17,628 nt of DNA, taken from Methanosarcinales archaeon (GTDB lineage Archaea; Halobacteriota; Syntropharchaeia; Alkanophagales; Methanospirareceae). The notes beneath the pieces were generated by a model, which was not told the DNA's origin, did no database searches, and saw only the letters and a list, made by a program, of their open reading frames with translations. The translations under genes were made by a program, and so were the position numbers. The stretch covers positions 1 to 17,628 of the forward strand of contig JAODGR010000009.1 of assembly GCA_025464275.1 (NCBI GenBank), written 5' to 3'. How positions within the stretch are numbered: the first letter of the stretch is position 1; each line of letters opens with the position of its first letter. Positions 14,502 to 17,628 of this stretch are shown here, one piece after another.

Positions 14502-16095
14502 ACCCGGTCTCGAGCTCGAGCGAGCGCAGAACCGCGGGTATTGAGTCCACCACATCGGTTGCGAGCAGGCTCAGCCCTTTAGCCTGGAATGCCACATCAC
14601 CTGCTGACCCGGATATAAAAGCCGCAGCGGTTGCGACTTTGAAAGCATCCTCAGCAGTTGCGAATAGTGTACCGGTTATGCCACTCAGGACATCGCCGGT
14701 ACCCCCAACGGTCATTCCCGCATTGCCCGTGAAGTTCAACTTCATCCTCTCACCGTCTGAAATGATGTCAGGGTTGCCCTTGAGGAGCGTGACGACGTGG
14801 TTACGAATAGAGAATTCGCGTATGAATTCCTGAAGCTCTTTACTATCTCCGGCTCCGGCGGTTGACGGCAGTGGAGCCTGGACGTTCATCTTCCTCAATT
14901 CACCTGCATGGGGTGTTATAATCACCTGTCTGGGTACCGGCAGTTCCAGTGGCAGGTCCAGTCCATACAGCCCATCGGCGTCCACCACCACCTTCCTCAT
15001 TGCACTATCATCACCCTCTATTATCTGCTTCACTGCCCGTTTCGTCTCCTCCGCTGTGCCCAGACCCATGCCAATCACCAGCACATCGTGCCTCTTCATC
15101 AGGTTTAATATCTGTTCAACATCGTTCTCAGTCAATATAGAGCCGGAGAGTGGTTGAACAATGATGTTAGGCGATATAGAAGCGATGACATGGGCTACAC
15201 TCCTCGGTGCAGCTACCGTTACCCAGTCTGCGCCGGTACGGAGAGCGGCAAGAGCGCTCAGGCATGGTGCACCGTAGAAGGGACCACCACCCACGACCAG
15301 TACCCTGCCGTTATCTCCCTTATGACTACTCCGCTCGCGTCTCCGGAGTACCAAACTCACATCCCCGGGTCCTGCAAGCTGCTCCATGGCTGCGGGTATC
15401 CCTATATCAGCGACCACAAGCTCGCCTACATGCTCTCTATTCCTTAACAGCCCGGGCTTGGCGCGATGGAACGTCAGCGTGAGGTCTGCATGGACCACCT
15501 TATCATTCTCGCATTCGCCTGTATCGGGGTCCAGACCGGATGGGAGATCGACTGCGAGTATAAACGCTCCCGATTCGTTTATCAAATCAATAGCAGTTGC
15601 TTCTGGCTCTCTTATCCTCCCCCGCACTCCTGTACCGAGCAGTGCATCTATTATCACATCCACCTTCATACCCATACCCATACCCTGCTCATGCTCAATT
15701 GCCTCTTTAAGTGCTCTTAACGAAGATGAATCGGTTAGCTCTTCAAGATGGTATCCGCAATTCTTTAAAATCCCCCAGTTCGTTCTGCTCTCCTCTGTTC
15801 TCAGGTCCTTTGACCGGCCCACGAGTATCACACGGACATTATCGGTGCGTAGATGGCGCGCAGCGGCGAAGGCATCACCGCCGTTATTCCCCTTACCCGC
15901 TATTATCAGCACCTTTGCATCCTCACCGAATCGCTGTTTCACCACACGTGCAATATTCGCACCTGCATTCTCCATGAGCTGTATAGGAGCGAGTCCGAAG
16001 TATTTGCAGTTGGCATCCAGGGCAGCCATCTCCTCAGAGGTTATGGTGGTCGTCATTGTCATCCTCATCTCCATCCTCATCCTCATTGCGTGCAC
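14479..16095 (-). CDS. nnr: Bifunctional NAD(P)H-hydrate epimerase / ADP-dependent (S)-NAD(P)H-hydrate dehydratase
   Basis: The protein repairs hydrated NAD(P)H (NADHX and NADPHX). The N-terminal epimerase domain (about 15-235) shows GKGNNGGD (67-74), IDALLGTG and AVDLPSGLD (181-189). The C-terminal ribokinase-like dehydratase domain (about 250-525) shows SHKGDNGRVLVVGGG, DADGL (372-376), TPHAGEL and NAGMTVGGTGDVLSG with the catalytic Asp468 in GTGDVL. Both sites look intact. The open frame begins at GTG 16095, followed by ATG codons at every second position (residues 4, 6, 8, 10, 12 and 14) in an ATGAGG tract. Family alignment favours a start near residue 12-14 (MTTTITSEEMAALD). A GMGMGM tract interrupts the epimerase at 139-143. 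It diverges from the NAD kinase-like gene and overlaps mmp15 at its 3' end. Confidence 0.95.
   Translation of the reverse strand: MHAMRMRMEMRMTMTTTITSEEMAALDANCKYFGLAPIQLMENAGANIARVVKQRFGEDAKVLIIAGKGNNGGDAFAAARHLRTDNVRVILVGRSKDLRTEESRTNWGILKNCGYHLEELTDSSSLRALKEAIEHEQGMGMGMKVDVIIDALLGTGVRGRIREPEATAIDLINESGAFILAVDLPSGLDPDTGECENDKVVHADLTLTFHRAKPGLLRNREHVGELVVADIGIPAAMEQLAGPGDVSLVLRRRERSSHKGDNGRVLVVGGGPFYGAPCLSALAALRTGADWVTVAAPRSVAHVIASISPNIIVQPLSGSILTENDVEQILNLMKRHDVLVIGMGLGTAEETKRAVKQIIEGDDSAMRKVVVDADGLYGLDLPLELPVPRQVIITPHAGELRKMNVQAPLPSTAGAGDSKELQEFIREFSIRNHVVTLLKGNPDIISDGERMKLNFTGNAGMTVGGTGDVLSGITGTLFATAEDAFKVATAAAFISGSAGDVAFQAKGLSLLATDVVDSIPAVLRSLELETGSKSQRRV
15667..15688 (-). repeat. GGTATG hexanucleotide tract in nnr
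   Basis: Coding-strand GGTATGGGTATGGGTATGAA gives Gly-Met repeats at residues 138-143 in a loop before the VDVIIDALLGTG strand. Confidence 0.7.
16052..16086 (-). repeat. ATGAGG tract giving tandem start codons in nnr
   Basis: Read on the minus strand, ATGAGG, ATGGAG and ATGACA units create six in-frame ATGs, each preceded by GAGG-like bases. Which ATG is used cannot be told from the sequence. Confidence 0.75.
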
Positions 16096-16241
16096 CCCGC
16101 AGTGGAGAAGAAGCAGGAGGTAGAGGTAATGCAGGCATAGATATAGATACAGAATAGATAGAATAAAGATTTATTTGTGTATCTGTATCAAGCATAGGAA
16201 GCAGGCAGGCGGGCAGGTAGGTAGATAGAGCAAGAGAGCAG
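16096..16241. promoter_or_regulatory. Divergent promoter region between nnr and the ATP-NAD kinase-like gene
   Basis: This 146-base gap holds an AT-rich core at about 16139-16182 with repeated ATAGAT units and GATTTATTTG. That core can supply TATA-like boxes in both directions. Beyond it, 16196-16230 is a run of AGGCAGGCGGGCAGG-type units. No clear operator palindrome is seen. Confidence 0.4.
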
Positions 16242-16268
16242 ATGGAGATGGGGATGAGGATGAGGATA
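16242..16268 (+). repeat. ATGAGG tract giving tandem start codons in the ATP-NAD kinase-like gene
   Basis: ATGGAG, ATGGGG, ATGAGG and ATGAGG units give four in-frame ATGs separated by Shine-Dalgarno-like codons, mirroring the start of nnr across the shared intergenic region. Confidence 0.75.
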
Positions 16269-17438
16269 GGGCTTCTTGTCAATCCGGTGGCGGGTATGGG
16301 CGGCTCAGTTGGGCTCAAAGGCACGGATGGACTGGTAGAGGAGGCACTGAAGCTGGGTGCACGCCCGATTGCGTGCTACAGGGCGAGGAGCTGCATGGAG
16401 GAGCTGGTGAGAGTGGATGTGGATGCAGAGATGGAGATAATCACCTGTGGCGGTGATATGGGGGAGAAGGTGCTCACCGAGCTCAGGGATGAACATGCAC
16501 ACAGAGTGGATTATAGAGTTGTGTATACCCCTCAGGAGGATGGTACCACTACCGGCACTGGCACTGTGACCTGGACCACGAGAGAGGATACGAAGCGAGC
16601 CTGTGAGATATTCATGGGTGATGGAATAGACCTGCTCCTGTTCTGTGGTGGCGATGGTACTGCGAGGGACATCTTCGGTGTAGTGGGTAGAGAGGTACCG
16701 ATACTGGGCATTCCGGCGGGTGTGAAGATGCATTCCGCGGTATTTGCGATAACACCCAGATGTGCGGCGCGAATAGTGAAGCAATTCTGTGAGGGTGGTA
16801 CGGAGCTGCGAGATGTGGAGATAATGGATACAGATGAGGAGGCATACAGGCGTAACGAGTTACGAATCAAGGTGTTTGGCTATGCTCGTGCACCTTATGT
16901 GCCGTCACTCATCCAGCAGGGTAAGAGTTTATTCCAGAGTGTGAGTGAGGATAGAGCGAAGGAGGAGATTGCCAGGTTCGCATGTGAGTTCATGGGTCCG
17001 GATGAGCTCTATATCATGGGTGCAGGCACCACCATCCACAAGATTGCGGAGATGCAGCACATGGGTGCTGATAAGACCCTGCTGGGTGTTGATGCGGTAA
17101 GAGGTGGTAAAGTTGTGGGTAAGGACCTGAACGAGCGTGAACTGCTGCGGCTGATCGCCAGTAGCAGGGATAGAGGTGAGAGGATAAGGATAATGGTGAG
17201 CCCGATAGGTGCTCAGGGGTTCATATTCGGGCGAGGTAATCAGCAGATAAGTGCGGCGGTGATAAAGGAAGTGGGTATCGAGAATGTGATTGTGGTGGCA
17301 ACGCCGCAGAAGCTGAGTGAGACACCTTTTCTACTCGTTGATACCGGTGATGAAGAGCTGGATAAGAAGCTGTGTGGTTATATAACCGTTGTGTGTGGCT
17401 ATCGCATGGCGCAGCGTAAGGAGGTGAGGCGTGGTTAA
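16242..17438 (+). CDS. ATP-NAD kinase-like protein (COG3199 family)
   Basis: The protein belongs to the ATP-NAD kinase/diacylglycerol-kinase fold group and is expected to phosphorylate NAD to NADP; other substrates are possible in this subfamily. Seen: IGLLVNPVAGMGGSVGLKGT (about 9-28), ITCGGDMGEKVL, the nucleotide motif FCGGDGTARDIFG (134-146), GIPAGVKMHSAVFA (156-169), LGVDAVRGGKVVGKDLNERE and PIGAQGFIFGRGNQQ. The start region has ATG at residues 1, 3, 5 and 7. The family usually begins just before the first strand, so ATG 16260 (residue 7), which has GGGGATGAGG before it, is likely; 16242 is the longest form. A Thr-Gly tract (about 102-113) is inserted in a loop. It diverges from nnr, which repairs NAD(P)H. 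Confidence 0.9.
   Translation: MEMGMRMRIGLLVNPVAGMGGSVGLKGTDGLVEEALKLGARPIACYRARSCMEELVRVDVDAEMEIITCGGDMGEKVLTELRDEHAHRVDYRVVYTPQEDGTTTGTGTVTWTTREDTKRACEIFMGDGIDLLLFCGGDGTARDIFGVVGREVPILGIPAGVKMHSAVFAITPRCAARIVKQFCEGGTELRDVEIMDTDEEAYRRNELRIKVFGYARAPYVPSLIQQGKSLFQSVSEDRAKEEIARFACEFMGPDELYIMGAGTTIHKIAEMQHMGADKTLLGVDAVRGGKVVGKDLNERELLRLIASSRDRGERIRIMVSPIGAQGFIFGRGNQQISAAVIKEVGIENVIVVATPQKLSETPFLLVDTGDEELDKKLCGYITVVCGYRMAQRKEVRRG
16544..16580 (+). repeat. ACTGGC-type tract in the ATP-NAD kinase-like gene
   Basis: ACTACCGGCACTGGCACT-type units encode a Thr/Gly run at about residues 102-113. The composition resembles the Thr/Gly/Ala tract in the MutS-family gene at 8237-8286. Confidence 0.65.
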
Positions 17439-17543
17439 GGATGAGATAAGAGGCAGTTCCAGCAGGTCACAGAGGCAGAGAGCGCCATACCATGTGTGCA
17501 GAAGTTAATCTTGATCAAGCGAAGCGGGTAAAACTTTACCAGA
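17439..17543. other. Intergenic end region with short palindromes
   Basis: No gene is recognised here. It holds the palindrome CTTGATCAAG (about 17511-17520), the dyad GGTAAA-AC-TTTACC (17527-17540), and GAAGCG (17521-17526) facing CGCTTC (17551-17556). Together these could form a terminator-like or regulatory structure between convergent genes. Confidence 0.35.
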
Positions 17544-17628
17544 TCAATATCGCTTCTCCATTTTTAATAAAAGCTTCATGTATCGCTTCTTTGGATCAAA
17601 TTGTTCAATTAATTCGGTGATTTTATCC
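17544..17628 (-). CDS. C-terminal fragment of an unidentified gene, cut by the right edge
   Basis: On the minus strand 27 codons are open from the window edge to TGA at 17546-17544. They read DKITELIEQFDPKKRYMKLL then LKMEKRY: a charged helical C-terminus that looks like real protein. The DNA is visibly more AT-rich than the rest of the window and uses GAA, TTA, ATT and CAA codons that the neighbours avoid, which hints at a different origin. The plus strand is also open here (ATG 17491 to TGA about 17619, 42 codons), but that reading is less protein-like. The family cannot be named from so few residues. Confidence 0.4.
   Translation of the reverse strand, partial: DKITELIEQFDPKKRYMKLLLKMEKRY

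Noticed and set aside
15386..16123. 245-codon plus-strand frame antisense to nnr
   Set aside because: Shadow of the intact Nnr domains, with low-complexity ends that are the complement of the ATGAGG tract.
17491..17619. 42-codon plus-strand frame at the right edge
   Set aside because: It has no clear ribosome binding site and a less protein-like composition than the opposite minus-strand frame, though neither can be proved here.

Overview
The window is archaeal chromosomal DNA, most likely from a euryarchaeon with methyl-coenzyme M reductase (MCR) metabolism: a methanogen, an ANME-type methane oxidiser or a relative. The evidence is a Taw1-type wyosine enzyme, an archaeal Elp3, ribosomal proteins S24e and S27ae, an XPD helicase, the archaeal mevalonate-route phosphomevalonate dehydratase, and above all two adjacent methanogenesis marker genes (mmp5 and mmp15). 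G+C is roughly half by eye. Coding strands are purine-rich, with strong GGAGG-type ribosome binding sites and TATA-like boxes upstream of genes. No mcr genes lie in the window, so the direction of the C1 or alkane metabolism cannot be decided.

Layout. At 1-1324 are the 3' part of a phosphomevalonate dehydratase small subunit and the overlapping taw1. At 1372-3827 a PAC2-family proteasome-assembly-chaperone-like gene is coupled by an ATGA overlap to elp3. At 3836-4681 (minus) is an unrecognised helical protein, and at 4770-4852 (minus) is tRNA-Leu(CAA). At 5026-5480 lie rps24e and a 54-codon rps27ae coupled by an ATGA overlap. At 5500-6600 (minus) is an HtpX-like membrane protein whose zinc site is broken. 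Diverging from it at 6678-10642 is an operon-like set: a PRC-barrel protein, a MutS-family ATPase and a winged-helix protein built from a tandem duplication. At 10629-12683 (minus) is XPD, and at 12791-14501 are mmp5 and mmp15. At 14479-16095 (minus) is the NAD(P)HX repair enzyme Nnr, divergent from an ATP-NAD kinase-like gene at 16242-17438. The right edge (17544-17628, minus) carries the AT-rich tail of a probable further gene.

How the genes fit together. Taw1 and Elp3 both modify tRNA anticodon loops (positions 37 and 34). Nnr and the NAD kinase-like protein diverge from one intergenic region and both serve NAD(P) homeostasis. Mmp5 and Mmp15 are conserved companions of MCR metabolism. The PRC-MutS-winged-helix set looks like a small DNA-maintenance operon of unknown function.

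The most unusual points are: (1) the HtpX homologue has lost two of its three zinc ligands, each by what could be a single base change; (2) in-frame two-codon (hexanucleotide) repeat tracts recur in many unrelated genes, mostly at N-termini, including tandem start codons in both NAD(P) genes; (3) the winged-helix protein is an internal duplication; and (4) the PAC2 protein ends in a penultimate tyrosine resembling the proteasome-docking HbYX tail.
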